A DNA stretch of 21,344 nucleotides, taken from JAHDNZ01 sp036721855 (GTDB taxonomy: Bacteria > Bacillota > DTU065). The DNA is taken from NCBI GenBank assembly GCA_036721855.1, contig DAIMKF010000031.1:1-21344 (forward strand). The letters are read 5' to 3'. A program made the translations under genes and the position numbers. Shown one piece after another: positions 7,241 to 14,928 of this stretch. The notes under the pieces were generated by a model. It was not told the DNA's origin and searched no databases. It saw only the letters and a program-made list of their open reading frames with translations. Position 1 is the stretch's first letter. The number at the start of each line of letters is the position of its first letter.

Positions 7241-8248
7241 ATGAAACCAAAAAAATATCTTACCTGTTTAATTATTCTTAGTCTATTAGCTTTAATTGTT
7301 TGGAAACTGAGCCTAACCACTAAGGCTGCTCTTACAAGCGCTCAAGACAACCGTCTGGCCATGGATACTCTGATAACAGTTACTCTGGTCGCGCCGGAGG
7401 ATAAAATAAAAAGTACCTTTCAGGCAGGTTTTAACGAGATAGAACGTATTGCCAACCTTACGGATAGATTTAACCAAAGCAGTGAACTGGCAGAGTTAAA
7501 TGCCAAAAGGTCACTTAATGTATCTAAAGAGCTAGTAAATTTAATTGTTTTGGGAGAGAGCTATCGTAAAAGCAGCAACAATGCTTTTGATCTGCGTCTC
7601 GGGCGTCTAAGCGATCTATGGGGTTTTGGGACAAGCTTAGAACAGGTGCCAGCCAAAGATAAAATCATGGCGGCCCTTCCCTCGAAAGATGTGGAAATCC
7701 TGGGCCCTAAAGTTAGCCTCCCCGGTGATGTATTGCTCGATCTAGGAGCTCTGGCCAAAGGTTATGCCATCGAAAGAGCCAGAGAGATTATGAAAAAAAC
7801 AGCTCCTGCAGGGTTAATTTTAGGTGGCGGCAGCAGTATTGCCGCTTGGGGTATGCACCCGGAGAAAAGGCCCTGGCGCATAGGTATTAGGCATCCGAGA
7901 AGTTCAACTAAGTTTTTGGGTGTGATGGAACTGGAGGATGGTTGGTCTTTGGGGACCTCCGGAGATTATGAAAGATATTTTATTAAAGATAATAAAAGAT
8001 ACCATCACATTCTTGACAGTAAAACCGGCTATCCTAAAGAAGATGTTTACTCTTGTAGCATTCTGATTAAAGATGCGACACTATCTGATCTCCTTTCAAC
8101 TTTACTTTTTGTTTTGGGGCCTGAGGAGGGGAAAATATTTCTAGATAACAATACCAAGCTTGGACCTTTGGCCGTCTTTTGGGTTGTCGCTCCTGGGGAA
8201 ATTGTGATCTATGAAAAAGGTGTAAAATTACCCCAACTAACGTACTGA
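7241..8248 (+). CDS. apbE: FAD:protein FMN transferase (ApbE family), membrane-anchored
   Basis: Transfers FMN from FAD to a Ser/Thr of target flavoproteins outside the membrane (known for ApbE). The 335-residue product has an N-terminal hydrophobic anchor (residues 6-22) without a lipobox. Family landmarks are RLAMDTLITVTL (38-49), LDLGALAKGYA (166-176), GTSGDYERYF (238-247), HHILDSKTGYP (255-265) and LSDLLSTLLFVLG (281-293), whose Asp is the usual metal ligand. Oddity: the normally conserved GGN is GGGSS (195-199). ATG 7241 is the only usable start: the upstream frame closes at 7205-7207 and holds no other ATG, GTG or TTG. Its only good Shine-Dalgarno is 24 bases upstream. No RNF, NQR or other obvious flavoprotein target is in the window. 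Confidence 0.9.
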   Translation: MKPKKYLTCLIILSLLALIVWKLSLTTKAALTSAQDNRLAMDTLITVTLVAPEDKIKSTFQAGFNEIERIANLTDRFNQSSELAELNAKRSLNVSKELVNLIVLGESYRKSSNNAFDLRLGRLSDLWGFGTSLEQVPAKDKIMAALPSKDVEILGPKVSLPGDVLLDLGALAKGYAIERAREIMKKTAPAGLILGGGSSIAAWGMHPEKRPWRIGIRHPRSSTKFLGVMELEDGWSLGTSGDYERYFIKDNKRYHHILDSKTGYPKEDVYSCSILIKDATLSDLLSTLLFVLGPEEGKIFLDNNTKLGPLAVFWVVAPGEIVIYEKGVKLPQLTY

Positions 8249-8254
8249 TATAAT
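8246..8254 (+). promoter_or_regulatory. Extended -10 promoter of the penicillin-binding protein gene
   Basis: TGATATAAT (8246-8254) is a perfect extended -10 (TGnTATAAT), sharing its TGA with the apbE stop codon. The -35 region is poor (TTACCC near 8228), as is usual for extended -10 promoters. Transcription would begin near 8261, just ahead of the hairpin at 8270-8304. Confidence 0.55.
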
Positions 8255-8269
8255 CATATAAGGCGACTA

Positions 8270-8304
8270 ATAACCGTACACTTCTTTAAGAGGTGTACGG
8301 TTAT
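8270..8304 (+). promoter_or_regulatory. Perfect hairpin enclosing the ribosome binding site and start codon of the PBP gene
   Basis: Twelve-base perfect arms (8270-8281 and 8293-8304; core AACCGTACAC with GTGTACGGTT) continue inward through a T-G wobble and three more pairs to a 3-base loop (8286-8288). This makes 16 consecutive pairs. The Shine-Dalgarno AAGAGGTG (8288-8295) and the first two bases of the ATG (8303-8305) lie within it. There is no T run after it, so it is not a terminator. It could block translation of the PBP, or act as a DNA palindrome bound by a regulator downstream of the promoter. Confidence 0.75.
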
Positions 8305-10246
8305 GCGCATATCGACTTTACAAGAAAAAAAAAGAATCTCTTTGATGCTTTTTTGGTTTATGGTAGGTTGTACGATTCTTTGGGCTAGGCTTTTTTATCT
8401 TCAGGTAATAAAAGGTGAAACCATCTATAACTTGGCTTTATCACAAAGGCTAAGACCAATACCTGTTGATGGACCAAGAGGAGATATCTTAGACCGCAAC
8501 GGAGTGCTTTTGGTCGGCAGCGAAGAACTAGCCTCAGTTTATGCTATTCCCGCCGAGATAAAAGATAAAGAAAAAACAGCCCGTTTGCTCAGCGAAATAT
8601 TAGATTTAGAAGAAGAAAAAACTTTAACGAGTCTAAAAAAACGCGCTTCAGCAGTTTGGCTCAAAAAGCGGATTACTGCAGAGCAAGAGGCAAAGCTTAG
8701 GGAATATGGCCTTTCTGGTATTGGGGTTGTGGCATCTCCCAAAAGAGTATATCCCTTTAATAGCCTTGCCGCCCATATAATTGGCATCTCCGGTATAGAT
8801 AACCAGGGCCTGGAAGGCCTAGAACTGGTATATGATACCTATCTTTCAGGTCAAAAAGGAAGTTATATGGTAGAAAGGGATGCCAGTGGCAAAGAAGTTC
8901 CAAATGCGGTCAAGGTTTACAATGAGCCAACTAAGGGAGAATCATTGCTCCTAACTCTGGATGCTTCTTTTCAAAGTATAGCTGAAAAGGCTTTAGCCAA
9001 GAGAATTGAGGAGACCGGAGCAAAATCGGGGCTGGTGATCTTTTTAGATGTTTTAACAGGCGAAATATTGGCTATGGCTTCTTATCCGACCTTTGAACCG
9101 GAGAATTACCAAAAATACCCGGCAGTATTTCGTCGCAACATTGCCGTTACCGATCTTTATGAACCCGGTTCTACTTTTAAGATTGTCACAGCTACAGCGG
9201 CGCTAGAGGCGGGAATAGCTACCTTGGAGAGACGTTTTTTTGATCCTGGTTTTATGATCGTCTCAGGCTGGCGGATCCGCTGCTGGAGAAGCGGAGGACA
9301 TGGCAGTCAGACCTTTACGGAGACATTGGAAAACAGCTGTAACGTAGCTTATGGCACCTTAGGCATGGAGCTTGGGGGTGAGAGGTTTACCTATTATGCT
9401 TACAAATATGGTTTCGGCCAAAAAAGCGGCATTGATTTTCCCGGTGAAGCCAAAGGTATTATTTACAAACCAGGACCGGATGTGCCTCTGGTTACCTGGG
9501 CTAATATGGGCTTTGGTCAGTCGGTTAGTATTACACCCCTTCAGCTGGTAAGCTTTGCCGCGGCAATTGCCAATGGTGGTATATTATATCAACCTCATCT
9601 GGTAAAAGAGATCCAAGCTAAAAAAACAATTGAACCGCAAGGCACTCGTATCATGGATGAAAAGATAGCTAAAACTGTTAGGGAGATGATGTATTCCGTA
9701 GTTGAAAATGGTTCGGGCAGAACCGCTCAGATTGCAGGCTACAGAATAGGGGGGAAAACCGGTACAGCTCAAATGGTTGTAGAAGGACGTTATAGTCACT
9801 CAGCAGTGGTTGCTTCCTTTGTAGGTATCGCTCCGGCAGACAACCCGGCTATAGCTGGAATTGTAGCCATCCATGAACCTACGGCCATGCAGTATGGTGG
9901 TCAGGTGGCGGCACCTGTTTTTGCGGAGATTGTAGCCCAAATGCTTCCTGCCCTTGGTATAAAACCGATTCCTGAAACAGTAATACCCAATCCCTGGGGA
10001 GGACCACCTAAAAGAATTGCTCAAAAGGAAGTGCCGGTACCAAATGTTTTAGGGAAGACTATTTTAGCCGCACAAAACGAGTTGCACAAGCTTTCCCTGG
10101 TTCCGGAAATAGTTGGTGAGGGAGTAGTGATCATAGACCAGATACCCAAAGAAGGCCAGACTCTAAAAGAAGGATCAAAGGTATATCTGTTTGTTGATTC
10201 AGAGACTATTTTAGAAGGACCTCCAATAGTTGACGCTGCTACTTAG
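8303..10246 (+). CDS. Class B penicillin-binding protein, SpoVD/FtsI-like, with one PASTA domain
   Basis: Peptidoglycan DD-transpeptidase anchored in the membrane and facing outside. The 647 residues run in family order: a short cytoplasmic tail, a membrane segment (about 12-33), the dimerisation/pedestal domain with RPIPVDGPRGDILDRNG (51-67), and the transpeptidase domain with STFK (290-293, nucleophile S290), SCN (345-347) and KTGTA (485-489). One PASTA domain (about 582-638, VPVPNVLGKTILAAQNEL onwards) closes it, as in SpoVD. A sporulation or division role is therefore likely but not settled; it sits outside a mur/dcw cluster, between apbE and guaB, so it may be an extra paralogue. AGGTG ends 7 bases before ATG 8303 but is buried in a long hairpin. 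A promoter overlaps the apbE stop. The guaB promoter lies in its last codons. Confidence 0.93.
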   Translation: MRISTLQEKKRISLMLFWFMVGCTILWARLFYLQVIKGETIYNLALSQRLRPIPVDGPRGDILDRNGVLLVGSEELASVYAIPAEIKDKEKTARLLSEILDLEEEKTLTSLKKRASAVWLKKRITAEQEAKLREYGLSGIGVVASPKRVYPFNSLAAHIIGISGIDNQGLEGLELVYDTYLSGQKGSYMVERDASGKEVPNAVKVYNEPTKGESLLLTLDASFQSIAEKALAKRIEETGAKSGLVIFLDVLTGEILAMASYPTFEPENYQKYPAVFRRNIAVTDLYEPGSTFKIVTATAALEAGIATLERRFFDPGFMIVSGWRIRCWRSGGHGSQTFTETLENSCNVAYGTLGMELGGERFTYYAYKYGFGQKSGIDFPGEAKGIIYKPGPDVPLVTWANMGFGQSVSITPLQLVSFAAAIANGGILYQPHLVKEIQAKKTIEPQGTRIMDEKIAKTVREMMYSVVENGSGRTAQIAGYRIGGKTGTAQMVVEGRYSHSAVVASFVGIAPADNPAIAGIVAIHEPTAMQYGGQVAAPVFAEIVAQMLPALGIKPIPETVIPNPWGGPPKRIAQKEVPVPNVLGKTILAAQNELHKLSLVPEIVGEGVVIIDQIPKEGQTLKEGSKVYLFVDSETILEGPPIVDAAT

Positions 10247-10258
10247 GTCTGGTATAAT
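10230..10258 (+). promoter_or_regulatory. Strong sigma-A promoter of guaB
   Basis: TTGACG (10230-10235), a 17-base spacer, then TATAAT (10253-10258) preceded by TGG, giving an extended -10. This is the best promoter in the window. It overlaps the last codons and stop of the PBP gene; transcription would begin near 10265. Confidence 0.8.
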
Positions 10259-10315
10259 ATCGCCAATTCGTAGGAGAAATACGGTTTTCACACCAGAAAA
10301 ATGAGGTGGATATTC

Positions 10316-11773
10316 TTGCAAGAGGAGCGTTTTGCTAAAGTAGGCTTGACTTTTGATGATGTTTTGCTCCTGCCGGCTGAGTCACATGTATTACCTAGAG
10401 ATGTTGATGTGCGTACCAAATTAACTAGAAATATTACCCTTAACATACCCCTTATAAGTGCGGGTATGGATACGGTAACAGAAGCCCCCATGTCCATTGC
10501 TATGGCCAGAGAAGGCGGTTTGGGTGTTATTCACAAAAATATGACGCCGAAAAAACAAGCTGCAGAAGTCGATAAGGTTAAACGTTCAGAAAGTGGTATT
10601 ATAGTTGACCCTATCTTTTTACACCCTGATGATTTACTTCAAGAAGCTCTCGATATTATGAGCCACTACCGGATTTCAGGTGTACCGATTATAGATGAAA
10701 ATGGAGTATTGGTAGGTATTCTTACCAACCGCGACCTTCGCTTTGAAGAAGAATTTAATCGCCCCATCCATGAGGTTATGACCAAAGAAAACCTTATTAC
10801 AGGCAGAGTAGGTACTACCTTAGAAGAAGCCAAAGCTATTTTACAAAAGCACAGGATTGAAAAACTACCACTGGTAGATGAAAGTTATCGTCTCAAAGGT
10901 CTGATTACCATTAAGGATATTGAAAAAGCCAAAAAATATCCTAACTCTGCTAAAGACAATCATGGCAGACTAATTGTTGCAGCGGCTGTAGGTGTCGGCT
11001 CCGATATGGAGGTACGTTCAAAAGCTTTAGTTGAAGCTGGTGTTGATGTTATTGTTGTAGATACAGCACATGGCCATTCTATTGGAGTTATTAAAGCGGT
11101 TAAGAAGTTGAAAAAAACCTATCCACAAATTGATGTAATTGCCGGCAATGTCGCTACGGCCAAAGCTACTAAAGCTTTAATTGAAGCTGGAGCGGATGCA
11201 ATCAAGGTGGGCATTGGTCCGGGATCAATATGTACAACTCGAGTAGTAGCAGGTATTGGTGTGCCTCAGGTTACGGCTGTAAATGATTGTTATGAGGTAG
11301 CCAAAGAGTTGGGCGTACCAATAATTGCAGATGGCGGCATTAAATATTCCGGTGATATAGTTAAAGCTATTGCAGCCGGTGCAGATTGCGTTATGATTGG
11401 GAATCTATTTGCCGGGACAGAAGAAAGCCCGGGAGAGTCGGAGATTTATCAAGGCCGCCGCTTTAAAGTTTATCGTGGTATGGGTTCTTTGGGTGCAATG
11501 AAAGAAGGCTCTAAAGATCGCTATTTCCAGGAAAACGAAAAGAAACTTGTTCCGGAAGGAATTGAAGGAAGAGTTCCCTATAAAGGTCCCCTAGCTGATA
11601 CAATCTTCCAGCTTTTGGGGGGATTAAGAGCAGGTATGGGTTATTGTGGCTGTGCTACTATAGAAAAGATGCAGACAAAAACTAACTTTATTCGTATCAC
11701 TTCCGCCGGTTTGAGAGAAAACCATCCCCATGATGTACAGATTACTAAAGAAGCACCTAACTACAGCCTATAA
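10316..11773 (+). CDS. guaB: IMP dehydrogenase
   Basis: Oxidises IMP to XMP with NAD+, the committing step of GMP synthesis, in the cytoplasm. The 485-residue product has the catalytic barrel split by a pair of CBS domains (about residues 95-205). The catalytic loop is GIGPGSICTTR with C306; GLTFDDVLLLPAES (10-23) and YRGMGSLGAM are the other signatures. The start is decided by the Shine-Dalgarno: GAGGTGG (10303-10309) lies inside the longer frame opened by ATG 10301 and is 6 bases before TTG 10316. The TTG start gives MQEERFAKVGLTFDDV, matching the usual GuaB N-terminus, while ATG 10301 has no suitable site. It has its own strong promoter and ends in a strong terminator, so it is a single-gene unit. 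Confidence 0.96.
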   Translation: MQEERFAKVGLTFDDVLLLPAESHVLPRDVDVRTKLTRNITLNIPLISAGMDTVTEAPMSIAMAREGGLGVIHKNMTPKKQAAEVDKVKRSESGIIVDPIFLHPDDLLQEALDIMSHYRISGVPIIDENGVLVGILTNRDLRFEEEFNRPIHEVMTKENLITGRVGTTLEEAKAILQKHRIEKLPLVDESYRLKGLITIKDIEKAKKYPNSAKDNHGRLIVAAAVGVGSDMEVRSKALVEAGVDVIVVDTAHGHSIGVIKAVKKLKKTYPQIDVIAGNVATAKATKALIEAGADAIKVGIGPGSICTTRVVAGIGVPQVTAVNDCYEVAKELGVPIIADGGIKYSGDIVKAIAAGADCVMIGNLFAGTEESPGESEIYQGRRFKVYRGMGSLGAMKEGSKDRYFQENEKKLVPEGIEGRVPYKGPLADTIFQLLGGLRAGMGYCGCATIEKMQTKTNFIRITSAGLRENHPHDVQITKEAPNYSL

Positions 11774-11779
11774 AGATGA

Positions 11780-11805
11780 GGAAGAGCCAATGGCTCTTCC
11801 TTTTT
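11780..11805 (+). terminator. Intrinsic terminator of guaB
   Basis: A 9-bp perfect stem, GGAAGAGCC (11780-11788) with GGCTCTTCC (11792-11800), has a 3-base loop and is followed by TTTTT, starting 6 bases after the guaB stop. The T run is only five bases, so some read-through is possible. Confidence 0.92.
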
Positions 11806-11819
11806 GGGGAGGTTATATT

Positions 11820-11855
11820 TTGGTAACAAGAGGACTGGGTCTTTTACTGGTTTAA
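11820..11855 (+). CDS. Candidate leader peptide (11 codons plus stop)
   Basis: TTG at 11820 lies 7 bases after a strong Shine-Dalgarno GGGGAGG (11806-11812) and opens the short frame MVTRGLGLLLV, ending at TAA 11853-11855. The spacing is ideal, but the site follows directly on the guaB terminator, so it would be read only on a read-through transcript unless a promoter is missed. It could equally be a chance match. Confidence 0.25.
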   Translation: MVTRGLGLLLV

Positions 11856-12056
11856 AACTTTAGCGTTTTAAGCATGGCAATCTTTGGTTACTTTTTTAAA
11901 CATCTCTAGACCTGCTACTTTTTTGGTAATTAAATAGGTTCCACCTTTTATTTTTTGGAGCAGGAAGACTAATCAAAGTAGCCAATTTTATTAAGTATAA
12001 GATACCAAATAAGTTGCCCAAAACGAAGATCCTACTAGTTTAATAAAGGGGGTTAG

Positions 12057-12077
12057 GCGCTTTCAGAGCGCATTTTT
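12057..12077 (+). promoter_or_regulatory. Terminator-like hairpin between the Shine-Dalgarno and start of the CPBP gene
   Basis: GCGCT (12057-12061) pairs with AGCGC (12067-12071), followed by ATTTTT and then ATG 12078. The Shine-Dalgarno AAAGGGGG (about 12046-12052) lies before the hairpin, 25 bases from the start. The fold either shortens the effective spacing to about 10 bases or acts as an attenuator. The GC stem is only 5 bp. Confidence 0.45.
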
Positions 12078-12782
12078 ATGGCTCAAAAAAAATCATCGCT
12101 TTGGCTTTTAGAAGCGCCAATGATACTTCTTTTCGCACTGGTAGTTTTGCCTCTTATTATCAGAGGATTTGAGTTATTAGGTTTAGCCAAAAGAGAAGGC
12201 CTGCTCCTTTCTTTTTTGCTTCAGCAAGCCAGTTTTATTGGCGGAACAATTTACTTAAAAAACAAATACCCCCTTTATCCTGAAGAAAAAGTAACCTTTA
12301 AGCCTAACTGGCGACATTTCTGGAAGAGCCTACTTTGGTTGCCGGCTATTATTCTTTTAAGTATTTTAGGCACAAGTATCTCGGCTGAGATTCTTACACC
12401 TATCTTAGGTCCGGAAAGATTACAATCTTTATTGTTTAAAGAAAGCACCCGGATAAATATACTTTATTTAGATTCCTGGCACTTTTTTGTGATGGCCTTA
12501 GTTATCTGTTTATTGGGACCTTTGAGTGAGGAAATGTTTTTCCGTGGTTTTTTCTTTTCGCGTATGTCGGCTACCTATTCTCCCCAAATCGCTTATTTAG
12601 TGACATCATTATTTTTTGCCCTACCCCATTTTTATCTGGTTAATTTTCTGCCGATTTTTCTTTTAAGCCTAATACTTTGTTACCTGGCTCGAAACGAAGG
12701 TCTGTGGGCAGCGGTAGGAGCTCATGTGTTTTTTAATACAACAGTCTTTATTATCATGTTTTTACAGGTGTCTTTTAACTGA
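12078..12782 (+). CDS. CPBP-family (CAAX-type) intramembrane metalloprotease
   Basis: Multi-spanning membrane protein of the CPBP/ABI family of glutamic-type intramembrane proteases, related to eukaryotic Rce1. The 234-residue product has several hydrophobic segments and the three family motifs: EExxxR (E151-E152 and R156 in SEEMFFRG), FxxxH (FFALPH, H184) and HxxxN (HVFFN, H216 and N220). The substrate is unknown; bacterial members are often linked to peptide maturation or immunity, but no such peptide gene is evident here. ATG 12078 is the only start, since the upstream frame closes at 12054-12056. Its ribosome binding site is separated from the start by a hairpin. The MATE gene follows 17 bases downstream with its own AGAGGTG, so the two form an operon. 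Confidence 0.9.
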   Translation: MAQKKSSLWLLEAPMILLFALVVLPLIIRGFELLGLAKREGLLLSFLLQQASFIGGTIYLKNKYPLYPEEKVTFKPNWRHFWKSLLWLPAIILLSILGTSISAEILTPILGPERLQSLLFKESTRINILYLDSWHFFVMALVICLLGPLSEEMFFRGFFFSRMSATYSPQIAYLVTSLFFALPHFYLVNFLPIFLLSLILCYLARNEGLWAAVGAHVFFNTTVFIIMFLQVSFN

Positions 12783-12799
12783 AAAAGAGGTGCCATTTA

Positions 12800-14206
12800 A
12801 TGTCGATATCGAAAACGGTTCCAAAACAAAAACAAACTAAATTTGATGTCTCAACTATCGGTGAAAGTCTTAGCGATATTCGCAAGGGTTTATGGATATT
12901 AGCTTTACCGGCTGTCGGGGAGATGCTTCTAAATACAACGGTTGGTATGATTGATACGGCTATGGTAGGCAGACTGGGGAAAGAGGCTGTAGCAGCAGTA
13001 GGTTTGGCCAACCGTCTTATCAATATAATTCTCGGTGTGTTTATGGCTATAACCATAGGCACGACAGCTATGGTAGCCAGATACTTCGGTGCAGAAGACC
13101 GCAAAAAAGCGGCTGATGTTTTACGTCAATCTATCATAATCTCAATTCTCTTTGCTCTCTTCTTAGGTCTGCCTAGTTATTTTTTAGCTAAACCTTTAAT
13201 GAAACTGGTGGTTTTTACAGGTGATAATCTGGTCTTTGACGGAGCTGCGACTTATTTTAGGGTTATGGCTGCCAGCTTTGTTTTTTTATTTTTAAATCTC
13301 ACCGCCAGTGGTGCCCTACGTGGTGCCGGTGATATGTATGCACCTCTTTTAGTGGTATCTTTAACGAATATCGTTAACCTTGTCGGCAATTATTTTCTTA
13401 TCTATGGCCATGGTCCCTTTCCTCGCTTGGGTATCTATGGGGCAGCTTTGGCAACCTTGATTAGTCGTGCTGTAGCAACCCTGGTCTACGGCTATATGCT
13501 TTTAAGCGGCCGTGGTGGTTTTACAATAAATTGGCGAGGTGGAATCAAACTCTCCAAAGAGATTTCATCCCCGGTATTTAAAATTGGAATTCCGGCCGCC
13601 GTGGAACAGTTAGTAATGCGAGTCGGGCAATTTGCCTATTATTTTATCATTATTAGTCTGGGGACAGCTGCCCAGGCTGCTCACGAAGTGGCTATTAATG
13701 CTGAATCCATCTCATTTAACCCGGGTTTTGGTTTTGCTCTGGCCGCCACAACAATGGTGGGTCAATTCTTAGGAGCAAATAAACCGGATCTTGCTCTCCG
13801 CAGTGGCAAAGAAGCAGCTAAAATAGCAGTAGTTGTGATGACCCTTCTCGGTCTATGTTTCTTTTTGTTTCCGGCTCCCTTTGTGAAACTTTTCGTACCT
13901 AATGATCAGGAAGTAATCGATTTAGCCAGTATGTGTCTTAAAATTGTAGCTTTTTCCGAACCGTTTTTTGCCATAGTAATGGTCTATGCCGGTGCATTGC
14001 GAGGTGCCGGGGATACATTGGCCGTTATGGTCTATACAATCGTTGGTGTATGGGTTTTAAGAATTGGTTTGGCCTATCTGTTCTCTGTTGTTTTAGGTTG
14101 GGGTCTTAAAGGTGCCTGGTGGGCTATGAATATTGATATCTTTGCTCGATGCATCCTTCTTTGGCACCGGTTTAATTCGGGGAAATGGCGTAATCTAACG
14201 ATCTAA
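12800..14206 (+). CDS. MATE-family efflux transporter
   Basis: Cation-coupled multidrug and toxin extrusion pump in the cytoplasmic membrane; the transported compound is unknown. The 468-residue length and about 12 hydrophobic segments fit the family. Diagnostic stretches are ALPAVGEMLLNTTVGMIDTAMVG (residues about 34-56) at the start of the first half, LTASGALRGAGD in the first half, and VYAGALRGAGDT in the second, reflecting the internal duplication. A hydrophilic N-terminal tail of about 28 residues (rich in K and Q) precedes the first membrane segment. AGAGGTG (12785-12791) precedes ATG 12800 with 8-base spacing. It is the second gene after the CPBP protease, and a bidirectional terminator follows immediately. 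Confidence 0.95.
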   Translation: MSISKTVPKQKQTKFDVSTIGESLSDIRKGLWILALPAVGEMLLNTTVGMIDTAMVGRLGKEAVAAVGLANRLINIILGVFMAITIGTTAMVARYFGAEDRKKAADVLRQSIIISILFALFLGLPSYFLAKPLMKLVVFTGDNLVFDGAATYFRVMAASFVFLFLNLTASGALRGAGDMYAPLLVVSLTNIVNLVGNYFLIYGHGPFPRLGIYGAALATLISRAVATLVYGYMLLSGRGGFTINWRGGIKLSKEISSPVFKIGIPAAVEQLVMRVGQFAYYFIIISLGTAAQAAHEVAINAESISFNPGFGFALAATTMVGQFLGANKPDLALRSGKEAAKIAVVVMTLLGLCFFLFPAPFVKLFVPNDQEVIDLASMCLKIVAFSEPFFAIVMVYAGALRGAGDTLAVMVYTIVGVWVLRIGLAYLFSVVLGWGLKGAWWAMNIDIFARCILLWHRFNSGKWRNLTI

Positions 14207-14207
14207 A

Positions 14208-14233
14208 AAAGGCTGGAAAAAAACCCAGCCTTT
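14208..14233. terminator. Bidirectional terminator between MATE and PAP2 genes
   Basis: AAAGGCTGG (14208-14216) pairs with CCAGCCTTT (14225-14233) over an 8-base loop. On the plus strand it continues as TTTCTTTATTT; on the minus strand the stem is followed by TTTTTT. It serves both convergent genes. Confidence 0.88.
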
Positions 14234-14235
14234 CT

Positions 14236-14928
14236 TTATTTAGAATCAGTTTCAAAGAGCTCAAGATAGTGTTTGGCAGAAAAAACACCTAATGCAGCTC
14301 CGCCAAAGACATCAGAGGCAAAATGCTGACCGAGAAATAAGCGACTAAGACCTACTCCACTAGACCAGGTATAAAACCAAAACCGATACTTGGGGAATTC
14401 ATCGCTAAGAACTGTAGCCAGACAGAAGCTCTCAGCTGTATGCCCAGAAGGAAAGGAATTGTAAAGATTGTTTAGATTTGGTCCAATATAATAGGGAGGT
14501 TGGTTGGATTTTAGGGCATAAGGGCGGGATTTACCAAGGAGATATTTTAGGCCATTGGTAGTAAGCTGAGTATATAACGAGGCCCCTACCATTTTACGAG
14601 CAAGTTCTTTGTTATGCCAACCAAAACCGGTATATAAAAGCATTAAGCCTAGTGGTTCAACAGATTTACTAAAGACAATCGCGGTAGGTTTAAAAGGTTT
14701 TAATGCGGAAAAATAATCTAGTAGCGGCTGATCGACTAGGGTGGTAACCATCGTTGTAAAAAGAACTAAGCTACTTGCCCAGTAGTTTAATTTTAGGGGT
14801 CTGGCAGTAATTTGGCCTAAGTCTTTGGTTCCCTCAATCAGTCCATAAGAGAGGTTATTCAGTCCGTTTGCAGATATAAAAACTGCCAAAAGAAGAAAAC
14901 TTATAACTACCAGAGTTAGTTTTTTCAT
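14236..14928 (-). CDS. PAP2-family phosphatase, secreted or membrane-anchored
   Basis: Phosphatidic acid phosphatase type 2 superfamily enzyme, probably dephosphorylating a lipid phosphate at the outer membrane face. All three signature motifs are present: KYLLGKSRP (K128 to R135-P136), PSGH (160-163) and SRLFLGQHFASD (R196, H202, D206). The N-terminus MKKLTLVVISFLLLAVFISA is a signal peptide or anchor. The ATG at 14928 is chosen over the in-frame TTG at 14937: it overlaps the upstream stop codon (ATGA, 14925-14928), a classic coupling arrangement, and no Shine-Dalgarno is visible, so translation probably depends on termination of the upstream isomerase-like gene. The first 100 residues (with few membrane segments) are longer than in minimal PAP2 proteins. 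It is followed by a terminator. Confidence 0.88.
   Translation of the reverse strand: MKKLTLVVISFLLLAVFISANGLNNLSYGLIEGTKDLGQITARPLKLNYWASSLVLFTTMVTTLVDQPLLDYFSALKPFKPTAIVFSKSVEPLGLMLLYTGFGWHNKELARKMVGASLYTQLTTNGLKYLLGKSRPYALKSNQPPYYIGPNLNNLYNSFPSGHTAESFCLATVLSDEFPKYRFWFYTWSSGVGLSRLFLGQHFASDVFGGAALGVFSAKHYLELFETDSK

Larger units (their letters stand above)
11774..12077 (+). other. Intergenic leader-like region before the CPBP-MATE genes
   Basis: This 304-base gap holds the guaB terminator, a candidate 11-codon uORF, and several inverted repeats. One is TTAAAAC (11852-11858) with GTTTTAA (11865-11871); another is CCTGCT (11911-11916) with AGCAGG (11959-11964), enclosing AGGT/ACCT (11936-11946). 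It ends in a terminator-like hairpin at 12057-12077. I see no good promoter: TTGCCC at 12014 with TTTAAT at 12039 has a 19-base spacer and is weak. It matches no riboswitch class that I recognise. Confidence 0.4.

Noticed and set aside
9584..10024. Open frames opposite the PBP gene
   Set aside because: They lack ribosome binding sites and lie within a well-supported transpeptidase gene; codon shadows.
11874..11909. Short frame MAIFGYFFKHL in the CPBP leader
   Set aside because: No Shine-Dalgarno before its ATG; the uORF at 11820 is better supported.
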